15,582 bases of DNA from Deinococcus sp. (GCF_025362455.1 NZ_JANYGJ010000012.1:1-15582); one strand, 5' to 3'; positions 1 through 8,622 are shown, counted from the stretch's first letter. Notes: generated from the sequence alone by a model not told the origin. Made by a program: numbers and translations.

Positions 1-75
1 GTGCTGGCCAGCATTGGTCACGTTCAGGAGCTGCTGGTATGGCGGCCCTTCGTGCGGGTTCAGCTTCGTCCTCAC
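1..75 (-). CDS. possible 5' end of a gene running off the window
   Basis: A minus-strand reading frame opens with GTG at 75 and stays open for 25 codons to the window edge. A GGAG-like sequence lies just upstream of the GTG. The predicted start reads MRTKLNPHEGPPYQQLL, which I do not recognise. It begins 14 nt downstream of the stop of the broken transposase, so it may be a separate gene, or a continuation of transposon-derived sequence after a frameshift. It is too short to decide whether it is coding. Confidence 0.2.
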   Translation of the reverse strand, partial: MRTKLNPHEGPPYQQLLNVTNAGQH

Positions 76-88
76 GCCCACTCCAGTT

Positions 89-1390
89 TCACCCGCTGCG
101 CCACCGTGCTTTTCCGGTTCCCCATTTCTGAGTTGCACCCACCGCCTGACCGATCAGGCTCCCCTCTGACCACTGGAACGGCATCACCTCCAGCAATATT
201 GGGGAGAAGCGCCGGGTATATGCCCACGACGACTCGGTCAGCCGGTAATACGATCCGTCGCTTTCCCGCAGGTGACGACTGCCGTCGACCAGCCGGGTCA
301 GGTCTTCGCGGGGGTAATGCCGGGTAATCTCAGCGCGCAGCGCTGGATCGGGGATGGTCTCGTTGAGGGTCGGCGTGCCGATCACTTCGAGGACTTCGAC
401 GGCGCGGCTGCGGGCCTCTTCACTGGCCCGCAAGAGCTGCTGGCGGCGCTTCCTGGCCTTGTTGTGAATGTCGTTGATCACTTTGTCCAGTGCGTCGACC
501 ACCGCATCGGTGGTTTGTTCCGTGGCCATGGAAATGAAGCACAGCAGGACGGCCCGCCGTTTCGCGTCTGGGAACCGCCGGACGCTCCAGGCGTCGTGGC
601 GGTAGCCCCACAGCGCCAGTTGTCGGCGCATCTCAGGGTGCAGGGCGACCACTGCTGGCCAGGCACACAGCCCCAGAGCGAGCAGGGTGCTAAGCCGCGC
701 AAGCAGGAACAGGATGGTGTCTGCCGATTCCTTCTTGGCCGGAAGCTTCAGGCCCTCCAGCGGGGACCGTGGCCAGGCCGAGTCCTGCTCCTCTCCGGCA
801 CCGAGCAGCGCGTCGAGCTGCTGGCCCTGTTCGGTGCTCAGCCCCCCAGTCAGAGTGAGATAGGTTCCGTCCAGCGCCGCTTCGCGGGCCGTGGCGATCA
901 GGTATCGGAGGGTGGTGCGGCCAGGCCGTACCACCCGGTGTGTCAAGAGCCAGGCATGCGCCGACTTGCGTAAGGTTTCCGTTCGTGGCGTCGCCTGCGC
1001 CGCCTGTTGAAGGTGCGCGGACAGTTGTTCACGCTGGGCTTCTCCACAGCGCACGTACCCCAGGTACGTGCGAAGCCGCTCCAAATGGGCGTGCCGGGTC
1101 TTCTCGTCGCTGGGATAGCCACTCAGACCGATGGATAGCAGGCCTAGTTGAGCGGCCAGGACACCCTGCACCTCGTCTGGCACGTCGTCCAAATTCCGCA
1201 GGAAGAACCCGTAGCCGCGCAGGGTACACAGTTGCACCGCGAAGCCCAGTCGGTTGATCGGCCCCCGGCAACGGGCAACTTCGAGCAGGTCGGCGTCGTT
1301 CAGCCGAAACTGCCGCCGCAGGTCCGCTTCATGGAGCACTTCTGGCAAGCGGTCCGTCGTCTGTTCGCGGTCCGGCAGTTCCGGCAGCAT
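89..1390 (-). pseudogene. tnpA: Tn3-family transposase, N-terminal part only
   Basis: The 433-residue product has the N-terminal DUF4158 region of Tn3-family transposases (about residues 15-180) and the start of the middle domain, ending in a stretch (SPILLEVMPFQW, about residues 395-406) typical of the part before the catalytic domain. Full-length members are about 950-1000 residues with a C-terminal DDE catalytic domain. Here the frame stops at 89 after a tail (about residues 410-433) that no longer resembles the family, so the catalytic half is missing and the protein should be inactive. The cause, frameshift or recombination, cannot be resolved because the window ends 88 bp further on. 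It starts 5 nt after the stop of the recombinase remnant, which suggests the two were once one transposition operon. No terminal inverted repeats were found. Confidence 0.85.
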
Positions 1391-1395
1391 GGCGG

Positions 1396-1719
1396 TTAGC
1401 GACGCTCGAGCGCGTTGAGGTAACTCTCTCCCATGTTCTTGATGCTGGTCTCAGCGTAGATCTGGGTGGTGGTGATGCGCTTGTGCCGCAGGAACTTCTG
1501 CACCTGATCGAGCGGCATGCCCGCGTCCAGCAGCAGGGTGGCGACGCTGGCCCGCAATCGATGCGGCGTGACGGGCCTGTCGATCCTGGCGCGCTGCGCC
1601 ATCTGTGGCGTGTACCGGTCTGTGCGGTTGCTTTCGAAGAGGAAGCCACTCACGCGCCTACCCAGAGGGGTGTGCAGAACCCCGCGACGAGTTGCAATGG
1701 CTGCTCGATAAAGATTCAC
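1396..1719 (-). pseudogene. tyrosine recombinase (TnpI/XerC-like), C-terminal fragment
   Basis: The 107 readable residues match the catalytic half of phage-integrase-type tyrosine recombinases: box II HRLR (His53, Arg56), an LRHK segment with His79 corresponding to the usual LGH, and the nucleophile Tyr88 in TQIYAET. The first catalytic arginine (box I) and the whole DNA-binding N-terminal domain are missing. The only start is a GTG at 1719. The frame can be read about 14 codons further upstream without a stop, but it then runs into the end of the ABC permease gene, so the 5' part was lost at that junction. Some Tn3-family elements (the Tn4430 type) use a tyrosine recombinase TnpI for cointegrate resolution. 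Its position directly before tnpA fits this. It is probably non-functional. Confidence 0.8.
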
Positions 1720-1726
1720 TCCCCGC

Positions 1727-2962
1727 TCAAACCGTTCGTAATGCCACGGTTGGCGGCATCCGGGACGCGTGAATGGCCGGCATCAGGCCAGCGAGTGCGC
1801 CGATCAGGATGGCCGAGGCGACGCCGCCCGCCCACGCCTGGGTGGGGATCACGATGGCCCAGCCTTTTGAGCTGGCATATATGGCCGTCGCCGTGGCCCC
1901 GGCCAGCACGCCGACGACGCCACCGATGACGGCGAGCAGGACCGACTCCGCGAGAAATTGCGTGCGAATCTGGCCCTTCGTTGCACCGAGGGCGCGGCGC
2001 AGGCCGATCTCCGAGCGGCGCTCCAGCACCGAGATGATCATGATATTGGCGACACCGACAGCCCCCACGATCAGCACCACCACCCCGAGCCCGAGAAAGA
2101 GGCTGTCGAACGCCCCCGCCGCAGCGGCTCTGGCGGTAAGCGCGTCAGACGGCTGGCTGACGTTTACCTCGTTCGGCGCCTCGGGGTTGGCGGTTCGCGC
2201 GAGCAGCGACTGCACCCCTGCGACATGGTCGATGTCGGCGCGCACGTAGATTGAGCTTGGTGGGCCGGCTTTCTGCTCGCCCCGAACCAGGCTGACATAG
2301 TCGAGGTACTTCTGGGCCGCCGGATAACCGACGAGGGCGCTGTTGTCGATGTCGGGCACCAGCGGCGAGGGCTTCAGGATACCCGCGACATTAAACCACT
2401 GGCCTCCCAGCCAGATCCGCTGATCAGGGTGGACCCGGTCGATGCCCAGCTGCTGAGCGGCGACCGAACCGAGCACCGCGACCGGCACGTAGGCGGTGCC
2501 CTCGCTGAGCCAGTGGCCGCGTGCGACGCCGGTGCCGAGCACGGACAGCAGGTTCAGGCTGATGGCCCGCACCTGGAGGCCGCCGGTGTTGCCCACCGGG
2601 ATCATCGGATTCCGGTAGACCTTCGCTTCCTTCATGTAGGCGGTATCTGCCACCAACTGGACATTGTCCAGCAGAGTGATTCTTGCGGGTGCTTCCCGGG
2701 GCAGCTTCACCTGCTCCCCAGTAAGTCCCTGTCCGGCCTCGACGGTCAGCAGGTTGGTGCCGAGCCGGTCGATCTGCGCGAGCAGCCCGGCCTGCGAGGA
2801 CGAGGACAGTCCGAGGACCGCCACGATCGCCGCCGTCCCGATGGCGATTCCGAGCGCGGACAGCGCGGCGCGCAGTGGCCGGGATCGCAGCCCGACCGTG
2901 GCCACCCGCAGCCCGTCGTTCAGCCCCAGTCGTCCGCCGCTGACGCTCGTAGTCCCCCTCAC
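1727..2962 (-). CDS. MacB/FtsX-type ABC transporter permease
   Basis: This 411-residue protein has the classic MacB/FtsX permease plan: one N-terminal membrane segment (about residues 31-53), a large extracytoplasmic domain (about 55-280), then three membrane segments near 285-307, 335-357 and 372-393. The cytoplasmic loop ERRSEIGLRRALGATKGQI (residues about 313-331) is the coupling-helix signature of this family, and the protein ends in the usual ASRM..VALR tail. It should pair with the upstream ATPase. The GTG start at 2962 overlaps the ATPase stop as GTGA, so the two are translationally coupled. Family members drive efflux of antibiotics or peptides or mechanotransmit ATP hydrolysis in the envelope; the substrate cannot be read from sequence. 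It is the last gene of the operon, and its stop lies about 8 nt from the start of the broken recombinase. Confidence 0.9.
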   Translation of the reverse strand: MRGTTSVSGGRLGLNDGLRVATVGLRSRPLRAALSALGIAIGTAAIVAVLGLSSSSQAGLLAQIDRLGTNLLTVEAGQGLTGEQVKLPREAPARITLLDNVQLVADTAYMKEAKVYRNPMIPVGNTGGLQVRAISLNLLSVLGTGVARGHWLSEGTAYVPVAVLGSVAAQQLGIDRVHPDQRIWLGGQWFNVAGILKPSPLVPDIDNSALVGYPAAQKYLDYVSLVRGEQKAGPPSSIYVRADIDHVAGVQSLLARTANPEAPNEVNVSQPSDALTARAAAAGAFDSLFLGLGVVVLIVGAVGVANIMIISVLERRSEIGLRRALGATKGQIRTQFLAESVLLAVIGGVVGVLAGATATAIYASSKGWAIVIPTQAWAGGVASAILIGALAGLMPAIHASRMPPTVALRTV

Positions 2963-3690
2963 TTCGCCCCCGCACCATTCGTGGGCACCACAAGGACGCC
3001 GAGGTCACCACCGGTATCGGAAACCACCTCACCGTCCACCAGTCGAATCTGGCGAGGCAGCCCATCGGCGAGGCCCCCATCATGCGTGATCATGATGATG
3101 GTGGCACCGTCGGCATTGAGTTCGTGAATGAGTTCCATGATCGATGCGCCGGTCGCGCTGTCGAGGTTCCCGGTCGGTTCGTCGGCGAGGACGATCGCTG
3201 GACGCCCGATGAGGGCCCGGGCAATCGCCACTCGCTGCCGTTGCCCGCCGGAGAGTTTGGTGGGTTTGAAGTTCGCGCGGTCAACGAGGCCGACCCGTTC
3301 GAGCGCCTCATCCGCGCGCCTGTACCGCTCGGCGGCGGGGACGCCGGTATAGAGCAGCCCATCGGCGACATTCTCGCGCACCGTGGCATGTTCGGCCAGA
3401 AAGAATGACTGGAAGACGAACCCGATTTCCCGGGCTCGCAGCAGCGACAGCTCGCGGTCGCTCAGCCGCGCCGCGTCGACGCAGCCGATCCGAACCACGC
3501 CGCTGCTGGGCAGCTCCAGCGTCCCCATGATATGCAGGAGCGTGGACTTGCCGGACCCCGAGGGCCCGACGATCGCTAAGAGCTCACCCCGCTGCACGGA
3601 GAACGACACCCCCCGCAGGGCGGGCACCGGCGGCTGCTCACCGTAGACCTTGGTCACTTCATCCAGTTCCAGAACGATCTCGCGACTCAT
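2959..3690 (-). CDS. MacB/LolD-type ABC transporter ATP-binding protein
   Basis: The 243-residue ATPase has every nucleotide-binding motif intact: Walker A GPSGSGKST (42-50), Q-loop FVFQSFF (91-97), ABC signature LSGGQRQR (146-153), Walker B VLADEPTGNLD (167-177) and H-loop ITHD with His203. DEPTGNLD is typical of the MacB/LolD/FtsE export subgroup. A 25-residue C-terminal extension follows the usual LVDGEVV end. The ATG overlaps the upstream stop as ATGA, and the gene's own stop overlaps the permease start as GTGA, so three consecutive genes are coupled at translation. It should form the ATPase dimer of the transporter with the 1727-2962 permease. Confidence 0.95.
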   Translation of the reverse strand: MSREIVLELDEVTKVYGEQPPVPALRGVSFSVQRGELLAIVGPSGSGKSTLLHIMGTLELPSSGVVRIGCVDAARLSDRELSLLRAREIGFVFQSFFLAEHATVRENVADGLLYTGVPAAERYRRADEALERVGLVDRANFKPTKLSGGQRQRVAIARALIGRPAIVLADEPTGNLDSATGASIMELIHELNADGATIIMITHDGGLADGLPRQIRLVDGEVVSDTGGDLGVLVVPTNGAGAK

Positions 3691-4781
3691 AACGGCGGCA
3701 CCACCACGGAGTCGCCCGCGCGAAGGTGGCCCCCGACCTGAACGCGTCCGGCGGTGGCGTCGAACAGGCCCAGCTTCACCGCGACCACCTCGCGCTCGCC
3801 AGCTTCGCCTACGACCTCGACCGCGAAGCCGCCGCCGGACTTCCCGAAGAGGGCGGTCACCGGGACGCTCAGGGCGCTCTCCACGCCCCTGGTCGTGATG
3901 TCCACCTGGACCGGGGCGCTGTCGAGCCCACGCGCCTCCTGTGGGTCGTCAAGACGAATGTAGGCCAGGAGGGTCGCGGCCCCGACGTTGGCGTTCTGCC
4001 CCTCGGGGGCCTGGGCGATTCGTCCGAACCGGTCTACCTTTCCCGTCACCGACCTGTTGCCGGGCAGCGTGATCCGCGCCCGGTCGCCCATCCTCACCTC
4101 GCGCTGCCGCGCCGCAGCGAGGTCCAACTGCGCCACGGGCGTGTCGGTTGTGGCGTTCACGACCTGGGCACCCGGCTGGGCAGATCCGCCGAGCTCGCCT
4201 GCCACCCTGGCGATCCGCACCGCCTCGGGAAGGAAGACCGCGTCACCGAGGGCAAGCGTTCCGGTCACGTCAAAGCCCTTGTCGCGCTGGAGCTTCTCAA
4301 CAGCCTTCTGCGTCTTCTGGGTGAAGACCTTGTCTTGGGGATCAATGTCTATACCGGCGTCGTAGCCGAGCGTGTGCAGGTTCTGGTTGAGCTCACGAAC
4401 GTCCCTGCCCACATCGCCGCTGTGCAGGTCGCGGTAGGCCGGGACCGGGCCACACAGCAGGAGCACCGGGTGGTCGTTCACCCGGTACAGCACCTCACCG
4501 CAGCCGACCTTGTCGCCGTTCTCGGGCAACTCGGTGTAGGTTCCGTTGGCCCGGTTGATCACGGTGTAGGGCGAGCCGTCGGGCCGCGCACGGTAAGTCA
4601 GGATTCCGTACTGAGAGACTGTGGCCGAGAGCTTGCCCTTCTCCACCTTCGCGGTGCTCACTGGCATGTCCTGTGAGGCTGGGCTTGATTGCTTGGTGCT
4701 GGACCTCACGACCATGCCACCGGTGGCAACCGCAGCGAGCAGCACAGCCGATCCAGACAGTACCCAGGTCTTCCGCCTCAT
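3687..4781 (-). CDS. membrane-fusion-like protein with peptidoglycan-binding domain
   Basis: The 364-residue protein has an N-terminal membrane anchor or signal segment (about residues 7-25), a HlyD/MacA-like beta-barrel and lipoyl-type architecture split around residues 42-112 and 185-360, and an inserted PG_binding_1 domain at about 117-175 (LHSGDVGRDVRELNQNL, then KAVEKLQRDKGFDVTG). The mixture is seen in actinobacterial adaptors beside MacB-type transporters. The likely role is to link the ABC permease to the peptidoglycan layer. I chose the ATG at 4781, which overlaps the lipoprotein stop as TGATG; a GTG one codon upstream is equally possible. The reading frame is open for 90 more codons upstream, but that part is an Arg/His/Gly-rich antisense-like shadow of the lipoprotein gene. 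Confidence 0.85.
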   Translation of the reverse strand: MRRKTWVLSGSAVLLAAVATGGMVVRSSTKQSSPASQDMPVSTAKVEKGKLSATVSQYGILTYRARPDGSPYTVINRANGTYTELPENGDKVGCGEVLYRVNDHPVLLLCGPVPAYRDLHSGDVGRDVRELNQNLHTLGYDAGIDIDPQDKVFTQKTQKAVEKLQRDKGFDVTGTLALGDAVFLPEAVRIARVAGELGGSAQPGAQVVNATTDTPVAQLDLAAARQREVRMGDRARITLPGNRSVTGKVDRFGRIAQAPEGQNANVGAATLLAYIRLDDPQEARGLDSAPVQVDITTRGVESALSVPVTALFGKSGGGFAVEVVGEAGEREVVAVKLGLFDATAGRVQVGGHLRAGDSVVVPPL

Positions 4782-5278
4782 CACTGACCCGCCGCTGCCG
4801 CGTCCAGGAGCGCGCGGCACGTCTGCATCGCGGCGCTGAGAATGGTCATGCCGCCGTTCGTTGAGGTGGACGGGATCCGAGTCGTGTCGATGAGGGGCTC
4901 GCCCTTGACGGGATCGGGGAAGTCCTTGACGCCGTTGTCTCGGATGCATTGGGCGAACTTGAGGCCCGCCTTCTGCTGCTCGGGACCACGCCTTGTGCTC
5001 AACGTGCCCGGTGGCTGCAAGGCCTTGCATGCGCCGACGGCCCTCGTCCACACCGAGGGGCTGACGCTGATTGCGTAGACGAACTCGCCCTTCGCATTTG
5101 CGTCTGGGAAGTCGGGGACGCCGTGCTCCCGAATGCAGGCGGCGAACTTTACCGCCTGATCCCGGTTGGTGGCGGTAGTGTTGCCACCGCTCTCGGTTTC
5201 GGCGGGCACGTTCTTACAACCCGTGCAGAGCAGGGCGATCACGGCAAAGGTGGCCAGGGTGTGTAGCGTTCTACTCAT
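4781..5278 (-). CDS. lipoprotein with duplicated CIRxxGVxDFPD motif
   Basis: The 165-residue protein starts with a short charged stretch, a hydrophobic segment (about 7-19) and a lipobox LCTGC with Cys21 as the predicted lipidated residue, so it should be exported and membrane-anchored. The mature part holds an internal duplication: KFAACIREHGVPDFPD (44-59) and KFAQCIRDNGVKDFPD (107-122). Each unit carries one Cys in the motif and a second Cys downstream (Cys84, Cys154). Proteins with this repeated motif occur beside MacB-type operons in actinomycetes; their function is not known to me. A GGGAGAG ribosome-binding site lies 4 nt upstream of the ATG. It follows vanY by 57 bp and overlaps the next gene by 1 nt, so it belongs to the same operon. 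Confidence 0.8.
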   Translation of the reverse strand: MSRTLHTLATFAVIALLCTGCKNVPAETESGGNTTATNRDQAVKFAACIREHGVPDFPDANAKGEFVYAISVSPSVWTRAVGACKALQPPGTLSTRRGPEQQKAGLKFAQCIRDNGVKDFPDPVKGEPLIDTTRIPSTSTNGGMTILSAAMQTCRALLDAAAAGQ

Positions 5279-5335
5279 CGTTCTCTCCCGCGTGTGATGA
5301 TGGCGTTGACAGCGGCTCTCTGCCGGACGTGCTGG

Positions 5336-6004
5336 TCACCGCATCCTCGGATCGTGCGTGGGGTCGGCGTACATGGGTGGGCAACCACGAACAATCGCCC
5401 TGGGACGCAGCTCAAAGTGCCAGGATTCGTTTCTGTAGATCTGGCACAGCCCGTACCTGGTGCCGTACTTGGACAGCCATGCCGCAGCGCGGGCTGGCCC
5501 AATGTCAACCGCGTCTCCGGACACGTGAGGGGACGTATCCGCTGTGGCGACCCACCGGGCAGCTTCCGCTTCCGAGCCGTATTTCGAGACCGCCTCATGA
5601 AGAAGCTGATTCTGGTACGACCGGGAACGCCAGCCACTGTTGACGAAGAACGTGACGCCGTCGTCTGTGGCGTCCGTTGCCGCGTGACGGAGAGCACGGA
5701 GCAGGTCTGCGTTAAGCCTGGCCACCGCCGGATATCTATCATCGAAGACGGTCACGCCGTCGGGAACGGCACCGGCAGCCCTACCAGCCGCATCGAGGCG
5801 ATTGCCGTGAAGGCGAACGGGCAGGCGGGGCGGCGGCGGTGGCGCGGCGATGGGTAATGGTGGCGGAGACGGAGCCGTCAACGGGTTATGACCGAGAGCT
5901 GCCGCGCTGACGACGCACAGGGCCATCAGGGCCGCGAGGATGGTGGGGCGTGTACGTTGGGCTGCTGCCCGGGCTAGTTCGGAGGACATGCCGCCAGTCA
6001 ACAC
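5336..6004 (-). CDS. vanY: VanY-like D-alanyl-D-alanine carboxypeptidase (M15B)
   Basis: This is a peptidase M15 zinc carboxypeptidase. The first metal-binding motif is SPHVSGDAVDIG, with His160 and Asp167 as ligands. The second is SWHFEL, with catalytic Glu198 region and His196 as third ligand. GWRS (124-127) supplies the conserved Arg. Residues about 20-38 form a signal anchor and 45-62 a proline-rich linker that would place the catalytic domain outside the membrane. Family members remove the terminal D-Ala from peptidoglycan stem peptides, lowering binding sites for glycopeptides and cross-linking. The GTG at 6004 gives 222 residues; an ATG at 5989 gives 217 and is equally plausible, as neither has a clear ribosome-binding site. 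It heads the minus-strand operon and diverges from vanR. Resistance itself would normally need VanHAX, which are absent here. Confidence 0.88.
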   Translation of the reverse strand: MLTGGMSSELARAAAQRTRPTILAALMALCVVSAAALGHNPLTAPSPPPLPIAAPPPPPRLPVRLHGNRLDAAGRAAGAVPDGVTVFDDRYPAVARLNADLLRALRHAATDATDDGVTFFVNSGWRSRSYQNQLLHEAVSKYGSEAEAARWVATADTSPHVSGDAVDIGPARAAAWLSKYGTRYGLCQIYRNESWHFELRPRAIVRGCPPMYADPTHDPRMR

Positions 6005-6037
6005 GGTGGGGTGTTGTCGGCCTGTATGGAATTTTCA

Positions 6038-6054
6038 ATATGCGGGCGATATGC
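6038..6054 (+). promoter_or_regulatory. candidate VanR operator (direct repeat, 11-bp period)
   Basis: ATATGC occurs at 6038-6043 and again at 6049-6054, giving an 11-bp period. OmpR/PhoB-family regulators bind as dimers to direct repeats with about one helical turn between half-sites. The repeat lies in the divergent vanY-vanR intergenic region, just where a -35 box would be for the vanR -10 candidate at 6064-6069, as expected for an activator-dependent promoter. CCTGTA is also repeated at 6021 and 6060. Confidence 0.4.
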
Positions 6055-6063
6055 TCCGACCTG

Positions 6064-6069
6064 TAGGAT
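6064..6069 (+). promoter_or_regulatory. candidate vanR -10 box (TAGGAT)
   Basis: TAGGAT fits the TANNNT -10 pattern and ends 9 nt before the vanR ATG, so the transcript would have only a few nt of leader. No -35 consensus is visible; the ATATGC repeat takes its place. A GAGG at 6071-6074 could alternatively serve as a close ribosome-binding site from an upstream start. Confidence 0.3.
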
Positions 6070-6078
6070 CGAGGATGC

Positions 6079-6754
<676 letters not shown>

Positions 6755-6762
<8 letters not shown>

Positions 6763-7861
6763 GGCGTCTGGGTTGAGCGTTCGTCTCAAACTCACGCTCA
6801 GCTACGCCGGGTTTCTGTTGGTCGCGGGTACGCTCCTGCTCGTGGCGGTGTGGGTCTTCCTGCTGCGAGGCGCGCCCGTCAGCACGCTCATGCCCAAACT
6901 CTCCGACTTCCCAAGAGCACTCGACCCGCACAACTTCGGCACGGCGGTTTTCGGGCCAGCAGCCGTCCTGATCCTCGTCTTCCTGTTGCTGTTCGGTCTC
7001 GTGGGAGGGTGGGTGCTGGCTGGCCGCATGCTCGCGCCATTGACCCGGATCACCGATGCCACCCGCCTGGCCACGAACAGATCGCTCTCCCACCGCATCC
7101 GGCTCCCGGGCCGCAGCGATGAGTTCCGCGAGCTCGCCGACGCCTTCGACGCCATGCTGGCACGGCTCGAAGCACACGTGGCCGAACAGCGGCGATTCGC
7201 GGCCAACGCTTCCCACGAACTGCGCACCCCGCTGGCGATCACGCAGACCCTGCTCGACGTGGCCCGTAACGATCCGAAGCGTGACACCGGCGAACTGGTC
7301 GACCGCCTCCACACGGTCAACACCCGCGCGATCGACCTTACCGAAGCCCTTCTCTTGCTCAGCCGCGCCGACGGACGGTCCTTCACCAGAGAGCACGTCG
7401 ATCTGTCCCTCCTGGCGGAGGAAGCCACCGAAACACTCTTCTTCTTCGCCGACGAACGCGGGGTCACCATCGACGTCTCCGGCGAGATTACCCCTGCCAT
7501 CGGCTCACATACGCTCCTGCTCCAGATGACGACGAACCTCATGCACAACGCGGTCATCCACAACCTGCCTGAACAGGGCACCGTCTGGGTCAGAACCAGC
7601 GTCCACCAAGGCAATGTGACGCTCACCGTCGAGAATACCGGTGAGAAGCTCGCGCAGGAGGTGGTCACCACGTTGGTCGAGCCGTTTCAGCGTGGTGCCG
7701 AACGCGTACGCAGCGACCGTTCAGGGGTCGGCCTCGGCCTGGCCATCGTCAACAGCATCGTCCAGGCGCACGACGGAACCCTCACCCTCACCCCCAGGGC
7801 CGCCGGGGGGCTGTGCGTCACGGTGAAGCTCCCCGCCGCGCCGCCCCACATGGGCAGATGA
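6755..7861 (+). CDS. vanS: VanS-like sensor histidine kinase
   Basis: The 368-residue kinase has membrane segments at about 12-36 and 64-89, leaving a very short extracytoplasmic loop of about 27 residues. A HAMP domain follows at 90-142, then the H-box FAANASHELRTPLA with His154. The ATP-binding domain shows an N-box (NLMHNAVIHN, Asn265), a degenerate G1 box (VENTG, with Asn in place of the usual Asp) and an intact G2 GVGLGLA (324-330). I chose the GTG at 6755, which has GGGAG 8 nt upstream and overlaps the vanR stop. An upstream in-frame start at 6713 lacks such a site. The short loop argues for sensing within or at the membrane rather than by a large ligand domain. Confidence 0.9.
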
Positions 7862-8195
7862 CGATCAGGGGGACAGTCGCATGCCCTGGATGAAGAGTCA
7901 AAGTCTGTGGAGCAGCGTGCCATGCAACATAGATGTTCGCTGGTTCGTCGGGCCATTCGACGAGGACGCCGTTTCCGAACGGTGCACTGGCTCTGACCAG
8001 AAGGGCGAGGTGAGCGGAATGGGCGGCATGCCAGCAATACTGTGCCGACTCGATGGGTGTGAATGCCGGCGCGGTCCTGGCGACCTGCGAGCCAGATCCC
8101 TTGGTGACCCGCAGTCGGAGCCGGACGATCGTGAAGGTTGACGCCGTACGGGACGCAGCCGGGAGGTGCGGTGCGTCAGCGCTGAACTGGTCCAT
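7818..8195 (-). CDS. possible leaderless small gene or truncated remnant, unknown
   Basis: The frame encodes 125 residues from ATG at 8195. The first ~90 codons have the high third-position GC expected here and read like a real protein; the last ~30 look random and run antisense into the 3' end of vanS. There is no usable ribosome-binding site, but TAGGCT on the minus strand lies exactly 6 nt before the ATG, as in the leaderless repA and 8819-9115 genes. I do not recognise the protein. One reading is a backbone gene cut off when the van/ABC cassette was inserted near 7860-7925. It could also be non-coding. Confidence 0.35.
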   Translation of the reverse strand: MDQFSADAPHLPAASRTASTFTIVRLRLRVTKGSGSQVARTAPAFTPIESAQYCWHAAHSAHLALLVRASAPFGNGVLVEWPDEPANIYVAWHAAPQTLTLHPGHATVPLIVICPCGAARRGASP

Positions 8196-8201
8196 AAGCG
8201 T

Positions 8202-8207
8202 AGCCTA
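8202..8207 (-). promoter_or_regulatory. candidate leaderless -10 box (TAGGCT)
   Basis: On the minus strand TAGGCT ends 6 nt before the ATG at 8195. The spacing is identical to that of the repA and 9115 starts. No -35 consensus is seen. An overlapping TATAGG two bases upstream is an alternative. Confidence 0.3.
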
Positions 8208-8435
8208 TACAGCCTCCAGGCCCTTAACGGGGGTTTTCGGGCGATTGAGGCTACAACGCGACCTCCCAGGCCAGGCTACCTCCGCTGACTGGGGAAGCAG
8301 CAGAGGTCGTTCAAGCAGAAGCCTCATGAAACGGCTCAGGACGGCCAAGGCGCATAGTGAAGGCACAAGGAAAGAGGGTTGGTGATGTGCTCAAGCTCCT
8401 GAAGGCCAGTAGGGGCAAGGGAGGCTGGCGCGGCG

Positions 8436-8478
8436 GCGCGGCGAGGGTTCTGGGCGGGCTGCCGCCCCCTCGCCGCGC
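8436..8478. repeat. long GC-rich hairpin
   Basis: A perfect 12-bp inverted repeat, GCGCGGCGAGGG at 8436-8447 and its complement at 8467-8478, encloses a second 5-bp stem (8453-8457 with 8462-8466) and a 4-nt loop, with a 5-nt one-sided bulge. No T-tract follows on either strand, so a standard intrinsic terminator is not indicated. A further 6-bp hairpin with a 3-nt loop lies at 8546-8560. Confidence 0.6.
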
Positions 8479-8622
8479 GTGCGCGGCCTTCCCCTGCTGT
8501 GAAGGTCCGCTTGGCCAGGTGACGCGGGGAGGGGGCGGGTGGCGCCGCGCCTAGGGCGCGAAGACTGACCCTGCACGGTGGCGTGGACTCAGGCGCTTTT
8601 AGAATATATACACATCACACTA

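Noticed and set aside
272..973. Long plus-strand frame of 233 codons
   Set aside because: It is the antisense shadow of the transposase fragment, which has clear family similarity.
4782..5051. Ninety-codon N-terminal extension of the adaptor protein
   Set aside because: It overlaps the lipoprotein gene completely, is rich in Arg, His and Gly, and precedes a proper membrane anchor starting at 4781.
8357..8554. 65-codon plus-strand frame
   Set aside because: Gly/Arg-rich translation of the GC-rich hairpin region, no start signal.
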